NCBI RefSeq assembly: GCF_964355755.1
Contig: NC_092678.1
Location: forward strand, 6,174,922-6,238,921
Direction of reading: 5' to 3'
Length of the DNA stretch: 64,000 nucleotides
Source of the DNA: Antedon mediterranea
Taxonomy: Eukaryota > Echinodermata > Crinoidea > Comatulida > Antedonidae
Position numbers and translations under genes: made by a program. Positions 34,071 through 49,000 of this stretch are shown one piece after another (position 1 is the stretch's first letter; each line of letters starts with the position of its first letter). The notes beneath the pieces were generated by a model. It was not told the DNA's origin. It saw only the letters and a list, made by a program, of their open reading frames with translations, and did no database searches.

Positions 34071-37000
34071 TCAAGATTTATCAGTTTTGTTACTATACAC
34101 AAGTTTCGTCGCCTGGCGTATTATCGCCCAGTTGCGCTGACCACTAGCTATCAACTTCCTACGTTGTTCCGTAGCGGTTGTTAGACTCCTCACATGATTT
34201 TTAAATTCCGAATCCCACACAAGTGCAAAGCTCAAACCATCTTAAAATAAATTCAAAATACATTTACTTTTGTTTGGAGTAGTTTATATATAGAGAATCT
34301 TATTTTAAAGGCTTTAGGCGTTTTTAGCCTTTTTCGACATATTTCAATGCCTGTTTTTTCTTCTGTGCACTGCCCCATAAGCTCCAGGCCACTAAGTTTA
34401 GCCAGTGAGTGCTCATAGCTTTTATGCCACTGGACACTGTAAGAAACTTCTAGGTAAAGTAGTCTCAAATTCTGCCTCTTTTGTCATGTATTATCCGATT
34501 TTCAGCCCCTGTTTTCCCCAACCCTTGTTTTTGATATTTCGTACTATGTGCCGTACTACTTTTACATTACTGAATGTAAAAGTAATAAATAAATATATTG
34601 TGAAAATATAACTCTTCATCTTTCATCTCATGAATTATTTGTACCATTGAATTCATAAACATTCATTATTTGCATACTATTCAATGGTTATATTGCACAT
34701 TCAGCTTTTTATAAACATTTTGAGAATTTCATGGCGACTGCTGAAATGTTCCAAAAACAAACTCTATATAACTCTTCTACTTGATGGACAAAATCTGAGC
34801 GCTGCCATTTAAAAGTTTATTGACTCGCCTTTGACAATGATTCCAGATGGAATCAGAGGATTAATTGAATACGCTGTCCTTATTTGATGAAGTGAATCGA
34901 CCAATCAATCTTTCAACTCATGAAATATTCTCTCACATTCAAAACATAAACATTCATAATTTATAGGATTTTTTTTATCCTACAGGCGTCTTGCTTGGTT
35001 TAGTTGGCCTATACCTGTCCATAGTTTTTATGCAGTTTAAAATGTCATCCAATCAAATGACAGGAATTTATTTAGGTGTTATATAAAATGATCTAACTTG
35101 ATTACTATGAATATAAATGTAGAGTATGACTTACCATTGTGAATGTTGCTGAACGGCGATTTGTAACCCATGGCAGCAGATATCACACGATCTGATTTCC
35201 CATAACCTAAAAATAGTAAAACAATTGATAGAATATTCTAAAACCTCAGAAACACACACAGATATTTGAACCATACTGTGAAGGCTCAAGCGGGCTAATG
35301 GTAGGATGTCTACACAATAAGCAGAAGATTCTGGGTTCGAATCTTCGAATAGGTATACCTTGATCTTCTGTGAGTATCAAGGCCGTAACCGGACCAATAT
35401 GTCTCTTGACCACTTGAATTAACTTCAATGAGACCGTATCAAAAAGACACATGTGTCCGCCACTCGTTCCGACCCACGCCACTTGTGAACAAATCACCAT
35501 CGACTTTACTATTACATATTTCTTCTCAGTCGTTCTGAAATGAGTAATTATTGGTATGTTAAAGTACAAAACAGTAAAACTCCTATTAAGCTTGGTTCCT
35601 ACTTGGATGTAGGTGCAAAGCAAGTGAGTTGACCAATCACAAGCGACAGTTGGGCTGATCTATCGCGTTGCGATTAGTCAATTATTACTTGCAGTGCACT
35701 TACGTCCTTGGGAACCAAGCTTTTAGGCAACAACTTCAGTACCCATCAAATTGTACCCTTAATAGGCGTTGGCTGTAGTTTCCCACTTTATTTGATAAGA
35801 TGGTGTCCCCGTAATAGAGGATTATGTTTCTCTTGAATAGGGTTAAGTTGTAAACAATTGCCCTTCATTCACTTCTTGAAAATATGAACCTTATTTTGTT
35901 TCACCTGAATAGGGGTACTATAGTGACATGTTGGCTCTTATGTGTTTGCCTGTTATACACATTTTTTCTATGCATCCATATACATTTGATATAAAAATGA
36001 CTGCAATTGTTTTAGGTTGGAGGATTGGTGGGCGACCCTGGGGTAGGGTAATTACACCTGTAATTAAAAATTCTTTCTTAGTAGAAACAGGTCAAAAAGC
36101 AATCTTAATAGTTATGAGATAAGTTTACACTAAGGGGTGTGGAAATATTCAAGCATGGAATGAAATCTAATATATTGTATGTAATTGAATGCAATACATA
36201 CAATAGCAACTCCAGGTTTATTATTTGTTTTGAGCCAGAGAAACCATCTTGAGGTGTCGATGAACGTCGTTTGATGTCATGAACCTCGATGATGGCGCTT
36301 TGGCGTCGCGCAAGCCACAGCTTTTGTTCGATACACATACAGGTTATGAGAGACAAATGGTCTGACCTGGAGAAAAAAAAGTTAAAAACTAATCACATGT
36401 CTCAGGACATTAATTCAGTGTTTAAAACAGGAACATTCTAACAATAGACAGTACAACAGGGGTGTGAAATTCTTACAGAGCTTTTGTTTTAGAAGGTAGA
36501 CGAAGGAGATGGTAATTAATATAAAATAATTACTTCCTTTAGATTCTTTTAGGCTTTGATTTGGTGTCTTTTAGTTCTTCATTCTGAACTTTGCTATTGT
36601 AAGGCCAGCCTAGCTAATGCAGAACCTACTCAAACACGCACATCAAACTTGCATGTGCATGGTCTATGTGCCTACAGTATGTCTAGGAGGCTGGCGGTTG
36701 TCGGTTGTATCTCTAAATCAAAATGCATTTAAAACAGGATGGAATTAGAAAATTCTACGAGATCTACAAATATTACGGTCTGTTAAATTATTCCTTGTCT
36801 CCTTCGTCTACCATCATAAAAAAAAAATAGTATCGCACAAACAAGTTTCAAATTTCTGGAAAACTCACTTTAATTCTGTGTTCGGCAAGTCATCATATGC
36901 TTCATCTTCCAAAGGTTGAAGTTCATATGACACAGGTTGACCTCCACACCCTAGCCACAATTTACTGGACGTCATGGTCATGCATTTGATTGGCTCACAA

Positions 37001-40000
37001 CCAACCTTAATGCTTTTAACCGGTTGACACTCAGGGGTCTGAAAAACACACACAAATTGTTTAGACAATACCATTTATGATTATTGTTTAAACTTTAAAA
37101 TAAAATTAAATGAAAAAAAAAAAGAATGAATGTTGACATTTCGGAACCATTATGAAATAAAATTATTCCTTAACAATGTGCAAACAAATATTGTGTTATG
37201 TTGACTATGCTAAATGACACATACAGCAGAACCTCTATAAAGGGACACCTTTAGGACCAAACAAAGTGTCACTTGTATACAGGTAAATATATGTTTTCTG
37301 TATAGTGATTTTCACACTGCTGCTCTAGCCCGCTACGTCACACGAGATGACTCATTCATTAGATGAAATCAAGCAGCAGTATAGTACTACACTTTGACAT
37401 TTTTGTTAAAATGGAAACTCAACTATAATTTATAGGTACCACCTGTTGAATCCAAAAAACGGCTGGGAAAAGAGTCTAAAGACAAATCCCAAAGCATTTC
37501 TGGTATTTATGAGTCCCATGATATTACTATAATTCACTGTCAGATAATCATTGAATTATTATCAAAACAGTCCATTGAAGTTTTTGTTTGTAATAGGATA
37601 CTTGAAGTATCTAGGCGTGATGAAGTGACCCCCAGACTTGACCTTAGTAATAACAATAAGCGAGCAGCGTTTTTTGTAAGAAATATTCTTGTTATATTTG
37701 TGTTTATGTTCAATTATTATGTATGAATTTCCTATTTTTGGACCAATAAAATTATGTATTCTGTATTCTCTATGACGTTAACTTATAAGGTTACAATAAT
37801 AGTGAGGGGGGAGGGGGTCACAATAAAGGGGTCTACTGTATTCATTTTTCATGTTTGCATTTATCACAGAGCAACGTTGCGAAACCAATGTTTAACAATA
37901 ATTACCTTTAAAAGTTTCTCTGCATTGAATATTAGAAATTGCCCATTAGCCAATCCAGCATAAACATGTCCAATATCACCATGGCTGGAAAAGTACATTT
38001 TTTAGATGTAAATAATTTCTATTATTATTATCTAAATATTCAAATATAATTTGTACAAAAACAGTGGTATTTATTTCTCAAAAACAACAACAACAATTTC
38101 TAATGTGTCGGAATTATACAAAAGTGAAATGGGTGCAAGCCCCCACTATCATATTGTTTTGTACATGATAGCTTAAAGTATTTTGTCAAACACAGTCTGT
38201 TGCTATTGGCTGGTTCGGAAGAAATCGCTGTGTTATATATTTTTAATTACGTTCTTTTATACATCATTTATCTCATGCATATTATTTATGTTTCTTCGGC
38301 TCTTTGACCAGACTGTGGTTTTGTGTATTTTTGCATGAATGCCTTAGGCAAGCTTGTAATAAAAGAGTATGCATCCCCTCCAAATCGTTTGTAATGTAAA
38401 CTTTTCCAAGCCCCTACCTTGGTTTCCATACAAGGCTTAATACAGAGTCTGTTAGGCAGGCACTGGTATGTTTCATTTGTGGTACCTCCTGCTTAGCATC
38501 ATACACACAGATATAATGGGCATGCATGCCCACCAATACTGCATCCTCTCCTGCACTCGCCATGCACAAGGCCCGGCCTAGGCTCGCACTACAGGCTGTT
38601 CCCTATTTCAGATAGAAAGCAATGGTACAATTTAACATGATTGTTATTAGTATATTACAAATTTATTTAAAAGAGAGCCACATATAAATGTATATTACAT
38701 AGCCTATGTAAATACGCGAACGTGATTGGTTGAAACTGCATCACATGACTACCGCTGCGAGGATCGTAAATCGTATATATCCTCGAGAACGATGATATTG
38801 ACTGTGTAATTTTCGCGTAATAATCGTGTCCCCTGTCATTAATCATATAAATTCTCGAGTACGATGATATTGACTGTGTAATTTTCGTGTGCAACACTCG
38901 AGTTTGCCGATAAATAAACAAAAGTCATCTACTCGATCTTGAACTCGGGTGGAATTGTCACTCCATCGCAAGACAACGTTTCATCCGCTGGGCCACGGAA
39001 TTTGCTTGAAGAAATTAATTTTCTAAACTATTTAAGCTATGCACACATAGCGCCCTCATTTGTTATAAGTCCACCCTAAATGTGATGAAACACCGTTTGT
39101 GATTGGTCAATACTCACGGTAGTAACCTAGTAACTAGTACGCGCTGAACATCCGGTGATTCGGCTCCTCGAAGATCGAGAGAAGACGAATTGTTTATTCG
39201 GCCTACCTGATTATAATATTATTATTAATAGGCTTATTGATGGAAATTCTTCTGTTAATTTAAACGACCTAGGCCTAAGTGAATATTTTATTGCCAAGGA
39301 ATCATTAATTAGTAATTATCTGTATATTATTCTTCGCAAGGTAAGGTGTCTAGGCAGGCTTGTTAATACAATACAAATACTATAGGAGGCCTAGCCTAGC
39401 TTCACCCAACCCAGCAGACTTGTTCTTGGCTATATAATATAACAGATATTGCCTTTTATATCGGTTAAATATAAGATTTGACATCCCCTCGGGAATGATA
39501 TTAAGTTCTCGGGGAATATATATTTCCCTCAGCTGGCGCTTCGGGAAATATATATTCCCTCGAACTTAATATCATTCCCTCGGGGATGTCAAATCTTATA
39601 TTTAACCTCTAAGCAGTCAATATCTGTATAATATAACATGGTAGAACAATTGAGGGGACCTTCGGAACCCATACCAAAAATTTCCCTAGAGGTGTCTTCT
39701 TTATAGGATGTCCTCTGTATAGTTGTTGGTCATTGCATGGTCATTTTTTTCATGGGAAAGTATTGTATCCCCTTAATAGGTGTCCCCTGTTAAGCTCTGT
39801 CTGTACTATCAAACTTTATGTGACAACAAAAATGTGATGTGAATATCACTACCATATTTAAGCATACAGTATCACTACCATATTTTGGCACTTTTTTTTG
39901 TCAAACTAGTTTGATAGTGTAGACAGAGCTTAAAAGGCCCAAATGTGTTTTACTTTATTTAATTATATACAAACAAAATAATAAATAAAGATGACATAAT

Positions 40001-43000
40001 GTTAAAACTTTACTAAATATTTTGCACCTGTTGATTATAAAAACTCTCTAATAAAATTAATTCAATTTAAGTTAAAACAAATCATTTAATTTCAGTTTTA
40101 ATCAAATCATTTAAATTGATCTAACAACTATTTTGCTTATATTAATGTAATAACTAATACGCTACTTATAGAATCTATTTTTACATCCAAACATGAATGC
40201 CAAACCATTGACCTGGATTAGTCTAGCCTCGGTACTCTAATGTGTATTTTATTTCACTTCTAAATTTTAAGAAAACTTTTAAACATTATCCTAACTAAAC
40301 TTTTGATAATTATTGATTGATCATTATCTTGTACTGAATAGTATTTAAAACAATGTTATTTATATGCTTTTAATATTAAACTTTTGTGTATATATCAAAA
40401 TTGTTTATTTTTATATTATTTTAATTGCTAAAGCAATGTATTACTTACAAATTAAATTTCTTTATATATTTTAAATTTTATATTATGTATAATTGTTTTT
40501 ATTAGTAAATGTATTTTTGTACGCTATATAGTTTTGCTGGATGGGGCACCCTCATGAAACATGGTTCAATAAATAATAAAAATAAATAATTAATTTTGTT
40601 TGAATTTTAAATGAAATTTGATAAAAAATAAAATTATTTTGTATGGAAATAAAGTATTTGAGGTTATTTGGATTTATGTCGACACTTTTTTAGTTTTGTT
40701 TTATTGATATACCTTTAAAATCTAGAATCTTTAAAAAATGTAAAAACTACAAACTTATAGATAATTAATAAATTAATGATATGGCAAAATTGTTTCTAAA
40801 TATGTATTATTTACAAATTGTCTGTAAAGAAGATTTCCTCATTTTTTTCCAAAGAAGAAACATTCACAATTATAATCATAATTTGTATAAATGTCATTGT
40901 CGAATGCTATTATTATCTAAGCCCTTTATAAGCACTTCCTTTAGACTTGTGAATATAATTGTTATTTTAATGCACTTTTATTCTTTATTTCCTCTTCTAA
41001 TTTACAAAAATCATTTTACACACTTGAAAGTAACAATCACCTGTTATTTAAATACCTACAATTATATCCACCTGTTGTTAATTTAAAAAAAAAACAGATA
41101 TTCATGGAGAAAAAAAAAATTTTCTCTGGTTTTTGTATGCATGTACAATTGTTTGTTTTATAACCGAAAGAAACTTAATGGAAAATCATCTTTATTTCTT
41201 GCAGGTCATCCATTATCAATCTTTCTGCATTCAGTTAAAATAGTTTTAAAAAGCGCTTAAGTGAAAAACTAAGACTTTATCTATCAAACCAGTTCTTTTG
41301 TGGAATGCACCTTATCATCTACAAGTTTTTGTTTTTTTTTCAAATATAGAAATATTTGCTTAAGCTATTTTGAAAACTGACTTAAGATAAAATAAATAAA
41401 ATAGAAAAAATAACTAACAATAGTTAAATTGTAATATCTTGTTGCTTTATTTGAATATATATATATAGAATTTGTGTATTTTAAACTTCATTATTATTAT
41501 TATTATTATATACTATACTTAGGTTAGGTATTACTATTTATATTTTTTCAAAATTAAATAAAATTTACAAATTTTAATAAAAAAATAATTTGAAAGATAC
41601 CTGTACGATGATTTCATCTCCCTGGTCTAGGTTTACTTTACATATGACGCTCATATTAGAATCTCCACCCACAAACCACACTTCTACTACCTCCTCTTGA
41701 TTAATGCTACACACCTGTATTTATGCAAATTAAGTTGTATACCATTAGTATATATGATTTGCTCAGGCAAATATTAAAAATTCTCTCTTCACTGTTGATG
41801 CTACAAATTGTGAGTAATTTATGCTAATTAAATTGTATAACAATAGCATATATGATTTGCTCATACAAATATTATAACATCTCTTTTCATTGTTGATGCT
41901 ACACACCTGTATTAAATAATTTATGCAAATTGTATAACATTAGCATACAGTATATTATTATATGTTGTTCAGAATACTGATTCATGCCAATACTATAATG
42001 TAAAATATTTTCTCTTTCAGTACCTGTTTATTGCTACTCAAATTAAATTGTGTAAATTATACAAAATTAATATGTTACCAAACATTTTTTCTGTACAACA
42101 AATAGAGAAAACTTGTCAAAGACTTACCCGGCTAATTCCACATTCAACCGTTTTGTCTTTAAATAATGTGAATGTGTTCTGCAGACACAGCAACTCTGGT
42201 GTATTTAACCATCTATGTGTTTCTTTTGACTGAAACCAAAGGAAATATATAAAATAAAAACATTAATTAACTATCGTGTCAGTTAAGACAGAGGCAATGA
42301 AAGCCACAGCCATAATATCAGCATAGGTTGAAGTCTCTCATTGACCATAGTTTTGGCGCAAGTTTTCTTGAATAAGGACGTCGATCTTATATAGCGCTTT
42401 TAAAATGCTAAATATTCAAGCACTTTACATTATTACATTACAATATTTCATAATGTTGCAGTTTGTGACGTTACAAGGTACCTATTTGTATGCGTGTGGA
42501 GTAAAGTGTCTTTGTCTAAGGACACAAGCAATGTGATGATCAATGGACTCGAACTCCCGTTTTTGCAATCAGAAGTGAAACGCCCAACACACTGTGCCAC
42601 ACGCTCTTGCAAGACATAAAACTTGAGGTCCAGTATACACATTTTGACGCTCTTTTGTACCTACCGTTGGTCTATTCTCTGGTACACGTTCAAGACATAG
42701 ATCAATGAGGTCTTGAAGCTCAGGCCAAGGGTCAACACCACTCTCGGTCAATGGCGGAAGTTTACGTCCCTAAAAAAGAGAAAGACAATTATTTTATGAA
42801 GTTGTTAAATTGTATATGCAATTTAACAACACTGAATATCGTTTGAAAATTATTATAACCTTAACAACGGCATCATCCAGTTCATTACGGAAATCAAGAT
42901 CTTCAAAAGGCTTCTTTCCGCAGGTAACAATCTCGTACAAAAGAATACCGAACGAATATACATCCACCTGGAATGTAAATCAATACAATTCATTTATTTG

Positions 43001-46000
43001 TCGTCCAAAAACGTTTATTTTTAATTAGATGAGGATTGTAACCATCCTTTTTACAATGCCTCGGAAAATGTGTCACAGGTCCTAACTTTGAACATGAAAT
43101 ATTGAGAGACGCTATAACTTCAAACACACATAGGGGGTGTTATTTTTTTAAACAGCATCTACAGAATTCCTGCTAAATCCAGATAGACAGCTATTACAAT
43201 CTTAAGAAAAGTGTTTCATGGAAGTCCCCAGATCTTTAAGTTTCGTTAATGCAAATAATAAAGGTTAAACAATTTAATCAACAAAATATTTGACCTCTGA
43301 CCTCAGTGTTGTATGTAGCAGTGCCTTTAATGACCTCTGGTGCTCTGTAGCCTGGCGTTCCTTCATTAGATTTCAAGCCATAATATGTGATAAACTTGGA
43401 AATACCATAATCTGCAATCTTTGCATTTATCTTTGTAATAAAACACACAAATATTTTATAAATATTTAATTTCATATACAGTACATATATTTCATACAAT
43501 TCATCAGTCGAAAATTACTTCAATTTATTGTCATTTGCATATAAAATATACATAGAAATGATGATAACCGATTGCCTGAACATGACATATAGTGAACATT
43601 GCTTTTAAATGCGTTTGTTTGGGCTCATGCAAAAAATATTCTGCTGCAGTTACTGCAGAAACTATATGTTTTCTTGCTATAATTTAATTCAGTTTGTTTC
43701 CATGTTTCATTAGTCAAAAGCTTAAAGTTAAATAATTGCATAAGGTTATGAAGTAAACAAAATGTTGTACTGTAGTAGAGAAATTTCGATAGAAAATGTC
43801 AAATTTTTCCCTCCAATTTTCATTTAAATAACACACTAAACTAAATTGTAAAATTAAACTACAGAAAATAAACACACATGGAAAAAGTATATAAAGATTG
43901 CATACCATCATCCCAAGGTTAAGAGAGAAGATAAGAATGTTGTCAGGCTTCAAATCACGATAGACGATTTTATTATCGTGAAGGAACGTCAACCCTTCAG
44001 CCACCTAAAATATGAAAAAATATAATTTGTTAAGGTACAGAGTGGAGTACAATGGCTATGCGAATTAGTGGCCGAGCGGTTAAGACAGTAGCACCATTGC
44101 AAGGGTTCTGGTGGTAGAACGAGTCTTCTCGGACAAGGACTATAAACCATACAGTAGGTCCAGTGTACACATCTTTAGCTCATGTGCACTTTAAAGAACA
44201 TACATCTAACGAATACAGGTCAACCCGTACCCATGCCAACTCGTACCCACCAACTCGTACCCAAATTTTGGCTTACTCGTACCCAAAATTTTGGCTGACC
44301 CGTACCCATCATTGGCTGACCCGTACCCATCATTGGCTGGCCCGTACCCAAGTTTAATGCTATTTAAAGTATATTTATATTACATTTAAACCCAGTTTTA
44401 TTAAATTTTTAGATACCAATCATATGTTCGATATTATAATGGCAAAAACTATTGACCTAAAATGTATAATAATATGTACAGACTCGTACGAAAAAAGCAC
44501 AGCTTTCATCGTATTTGCGTACGTCGTATTTGGTAAAGTTAATACTTGAGGGCGCTGTTTTATATGGCTCTGTGGAAGATGTCAGTGGTCGGCTGTGCTG
44601 CATTCTATTTTTTTTTCATTTATGAGTTATTAATCTATTATTTTCTACGAATAGTAGTACATGGAAATTGAAATACCCACTAGTCTGTGGTAAACATGAA
44701 TATCTTTTATACATAATTTGTATTTTCATTTTATTTTACAGATAATGAAGTAATGTGCTTTTTGAAAATCGTTTTAAAACGAATGGTTTTTGTTGTTTTG
44801 TTTTGCAAGTTTTGGAAAATAAAACTGTTTTAACATTTCGAAAATATTTAATACATTTTTAAATAGTCACTCGTATTTTAAAATCACGAAACTATTTAAG
44901 TGGATACCAGCCTCATTGCTGCTATGAGCATTTAGTAGTAGATTAGATTATTGCCGTTTATCTAGTATACAATGACGATGTGAGAGTAATAATAAAAGGT
45001 AACTACTGTACTAACCTCCAATAATTTAACATTTAATTACAAACGACGACATTTGCTGTTATTACGTTTTCATTTTATAATGATTATTACTGTATTATTA
45101 TGACTAAAAACCGAAATAAATACTACTAAAACTTAAAAAAATCATCTTATCGCTGACAGATACGTAAGTACTCAGACACGTGTAGGTAGGCCTTCAGAAC
45201 GTTTATATTATTTTAGTAAATAAGACGACATCCGTTGCCATGGAAAAACGATCGTAGTTCATTTCATTTGTCTTATTTGACACATTATAGAATGCGTATT
45301 TTTTTTTTTTAAAGGGAATCCCTCGTCAGCAAAAACACGTAGCTGTAAGTTATTGAGGAAACATCTACCAAAAATGTTTAATTACCGTAAACAAACAGAT
45401 AATTTTACTGAATTATTTAAGAAAAAAAATAAATAGAAAACGATCATACGCCACATTGCCTATTTTTGGACACACTACAAATGGACCCGTACAAATGCGT
45501 TTTTTTTTTTTAATAATAAAGAGGAATCCCCATTCAGCAAAAACACGTAGCTGTTATAGAAGAAAATCTGCCAAAATGTTTAATTGCCTTAGGCTACAGT
45601 ACGACAGTACGTGTATATGATCATTTCACTGAATTATTAATAAATAAAATATATGGAAAATGATAATACGTCATTACTAAGTCGTCTCTTTGACGCCGGC
45701 CCTATAAATGTGTGTTTTTTATAATAAAAGGTTAATCCCGGTCAGAAAAAACACGTAACACGAAATCTACGAGTAATTCGACCCCATAGCCCGGCAGGCT
45801 TTTTGCTTAAAACAGGGTGTTGTTAATTCAACCAATTTTAAATATACCAAATACAATAGAAATAATTACTTGATCGAATGTAATCAGGGAAGATAATTAG
45901 AATAAAATAAAAGAATAAAAATTGATAAGTATAAAATTATACGTTGTTGGTACTTTACCTGGGCTTAATTGAATTGTAATACTAACTATACAACAGTTAA

Positions 46001-49000
46001 AATATTTTTTTTATTAATTAATGTTCTCTTACGTAAATAAAAAAGACACATCAAACATACGTTTATAAAACTATAATACTAGATTTAAATAAATGTTAAC
46101 AAATATATGCCTAATTAAACGAAGTCTACAATCAAATCAATGGTCATTTTTATTAGCACACATTTCACCGAGACCTGTAAAATAAAAAAACAATTTAAAT
46201 ATAAAAATATTCATACGGCAAAAGCATACCACTAGTTTTGCGCCGATCAAATCATTACAAGTAATTATTCAAATTGGGTACGAGTAGGCCAAATAATGGG
46301 TACGAGTAAGCCAAAAATGAGTACGGGTAAGCCAAAAAATCGGTACGAGTAAGCCAAATACTTGGGTACGAGTAAGCCAAATATTTAGGTACGAGTTGGC
46401 ATGGGTACGGGTTGGTTTGGGTACGGGTTAGCCAAAGTGGGTACGAGTTGACCAATTATTTGGGTACGGGTTAGCCAAGTTGGGTACGAGTTGGCATGGG
46501 TACGGGTTGGTTTGGGTACGGGTTGACCAGCACCCCTTTTGGTGTACTAGTACATCACAGTCACTGATTGTAACTAGGCCATCTGGGAGACCAGTCTTTG
46601 ACTGAAGAGGCCAACCAGTATAAATGAAATATTTCAATTCAATTTACACATCGGACGATCGGTAACAGTAAGCAGAAAATCTGTATCTATACTGAGTGGG
46701 GTTTTCACTCAATTGCCTGTCTAAAGTTTGATAGTGTATACAGAGCATAAGCACCCAAGCCTCGATCTAAATCCTTATAAACTACTGTAGATCATATTTA
46801 CCTGTAATGCAATTCTATGCTGTTGACTCCTGTTCAACCTCCTGTAAGCTGACTTCCAGATGGATGAGAGGGAACCAGAAGTAGCGAACTCCATCACCAG
46901 CATCTGTGGGTTGATCCCTACAGCTTCTAATGAGATCAAGCTGGGATGGTGTAGATGTCGTAACACTGATATCTAAAAAACGAGAAATATTTTATTCAAT
47001 TAATCCACTGTTTTAATTAATTAATTCATTCATTTAAAACTTTGTTGGTTTAAAGCTCTTTCTACACCATCAAACTAGTTGGACAAAAAAAGTGTGATGT
47101 GCCAAAATATGGTAGTGATATGCCATCATCATATGGGCATATCTTTTCACATCATCACATTTTTTTTGTCACATAAAGTTTGATCCTGTAGACAAGGCTT
47201 TATAAAAAAAATCATATTTATCTGATAATCGTTGACCGGTATCGTCCTAGTATAAATGGACCTTTAAGTTAATTTAATCAAAGGAACTTGTCCACGCACC
47301 TCTTGTCGCAGCATTCGGTGAGGATGAATATCGCCTTGCTTGTTAAACACCTTAACAGCTACTTGCTGAAAAAAATAATAACAAAAATTAAATCACGAAA
47401 AACTCTTACAGCCAGTAGAACCCCTGCTTTGGGACATCTGTATTTTCTTTTAAACAAACAAGGAGAAATATATATTTAAACACTACGTTCAACCCCAATT
47501 CAGGGGACACCCCTATAAACAGCATTATGGGAGTATGTTTCTATACATGTTTGATTCAAAACATCACCGGAAACGAAAGTGGAAAATTGAAGTAAAATCT
47601 CTCTATGAAAAAGGCACGAAATTACGTTTCTCGGCGGGAAAATGGCGCTCAGCAACTGGAGTTGTCTTTACATTCAAGTAACTGGTCCCAATCATGAAAG
47701 AAAGATATACTTTAACACTTAACTTTACGTTTGATTATTACTCTTAACTTAATTACTTTATGGAACTTAATTAAACTCTTGTTGTTTTTCATGTGTCCTA
47801 AACCGGAACCAGAAATTTTTTGTCACGGCGATACTAAACTAATTTTATTATTGTGTTTTAGCATTCCATTGCCTCCTCTCCAGAACTCAATTGCATTGCA
47901 ATGGATAATAGCATAATACTGTTAACACTACGGCCATACTGCGTTGAAACACCGGTTCTCGTCAGATCACCGAAGTTAAGCAACGTGGGCCCGGTTTCGT
48001 TCTGGATGGGAGACCGTCTAGAAATCGTGGCGGGTGCTGTATATACTGGAGAGTGATGGTGTAATGGTAATATCGGACTAGCATGTGATAGGCATGGGTT
48101 CGAGGTTATCTGTACCATACTAATTGCATCCTTAGGCAAGATGCTTTACTCTCATTGCCTAATCTGGTAGGCGCTGCACTGCTGGCTGCCGTGGGTCCGT
48201 GGAGGGCCTAATCCGAATTTCCTCACTGAGGACAAATATTAATACAAAATACAAAAAAAAATACAAAAATACTGTATATTCCTATTTCCTTTAACTAACT
48301 TGTGCAAAAATATGTTCCTACTTAATTTTCTGCAAATTATCATATTATTATTAAGATATTACCTTGTTTTTGTAGACTGCTTTGTACACGGATCCAAAAC
48401 CACCGTCACCTAGCAAAAACTCAGAACTGAAAAAAAAAACCAAGACATGCAAATAATTATTTTACCGCAGTTACTGCAGTAACTGCATTTCTTTTCTGCT
48501 ATAGCATACGATTTTAGTTTGTTTAATATAGAAGTTTATGATAAATAATAAACAGTGTGTATATGACTACCCAGAAAAACCTAGGTTTAAATAAGTAAAC
48601 ATAATACAGCTACTGCAGTAACTGCAGTAAAATAATTTTGGCATGGTTCCTTAAATGTATGAAATTTTAAATAAAAATTGTAAAAAATGTGTACAATTTT
48701 AAATTAATAGGAGCCCAAAAATAATCATTCGATATAATATAAACTATTAAATGTGATATAATATTATAATTATTAAATAATTTGTAGTTACCTTGCTTTG
48801 AAGTGAAATTGAGTTCTATCCAAATAGAACCTTTCTTCAATATCAGTTAGCGTCAAATCAGGAGCCTGAAAAATGTTATCAGAATATAATAAATTGAATT
48901 TTTGCTTGACCCGAGTAGGTTTACCATTTTTGTCACATATATACAGATGTTTGACAGTTGGTTCAATCTATAGTATGTTGAAATTATTTTAGGTTTAGTA

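Larger units (their letters stand above)
34071..42229 (-). other. LRRK2: LRRK2-type gene: WD40 exons and C-terminus
   Basis: Exons 42128-42229, 41601-41714, 38418-38602, 37906-37984, 36869-37038, 36202-36366, 35359-35534, 35135-35206 and 34071-34240. Blade sequences such as VEVWFVGGDS, LWLGCGGQPVSYEL, AIIEVHDIK, VAWVGTSGGHMCLFD and FALVWDSEFKNHV line up with the LRRK2 WD40 domain. The final exon was found by phase: the split codon at 35135/34240 restores the frame and runs to TGA at 34071-34073. The C-terminal helix (RRKLIASGQRNWAII) is longer than in human LRRK2. Confidence 0.88.
42665..48865 (-). other. LRRK2: LRRK2-type gene: kinase exons
   Basis: Exons 48792-48865, 48363-48426, 47300-47365, 46802-46972, 43906-44004, 43302-43430, 42860-42967 and 42665-42769. 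All catalytic elements are present: glycine loop LLGDGGFGSVYKA, lysine in VAVKVF, alpha-C glutamate in LRQE, HLHHPSLISL, gatekeeper region MLVMEF, catalytic loop VYRDLKPDN, magnesium loop IADYGIS, activation segment EGTPGYRAPEV and DVYSFGILLYEI. The glycine and isoleucine matching human Gly2019 and Ile2020 are the wild-type residues. An active serine/threonine kinase is expected. Confidence 0.93.

Noticed and set aside
34253-34468. Alternative C-terminal exon for the LRRK2-type gene
   Set aside because: Phase and similarity select exon 34071-34240 (FALVWDSEFKNHV) as the last exon; this frame has neither.
44163-46637. Frames rich in TRTQ, AYSYP and NPYP at both ends of the foldback element
   Set aside because: They are translations of the GTACCC/GGGTAC subrepeats and have no independent protein features.
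46965-46966. Kinase exon starting at the first AG (46965)
   Set aside because: That acceptor breaks the frame with exon 47300-47365; the acceptor 7 bases further upstream (exon start 46972) restores LRQEISVLRHLHHP.
47925-48042. Functional 5S rRNA gene
   Set aside because: The 5S-like segment has many substitutions and is fused to a tRNA-like module and A-rich tail, as in a SINE.
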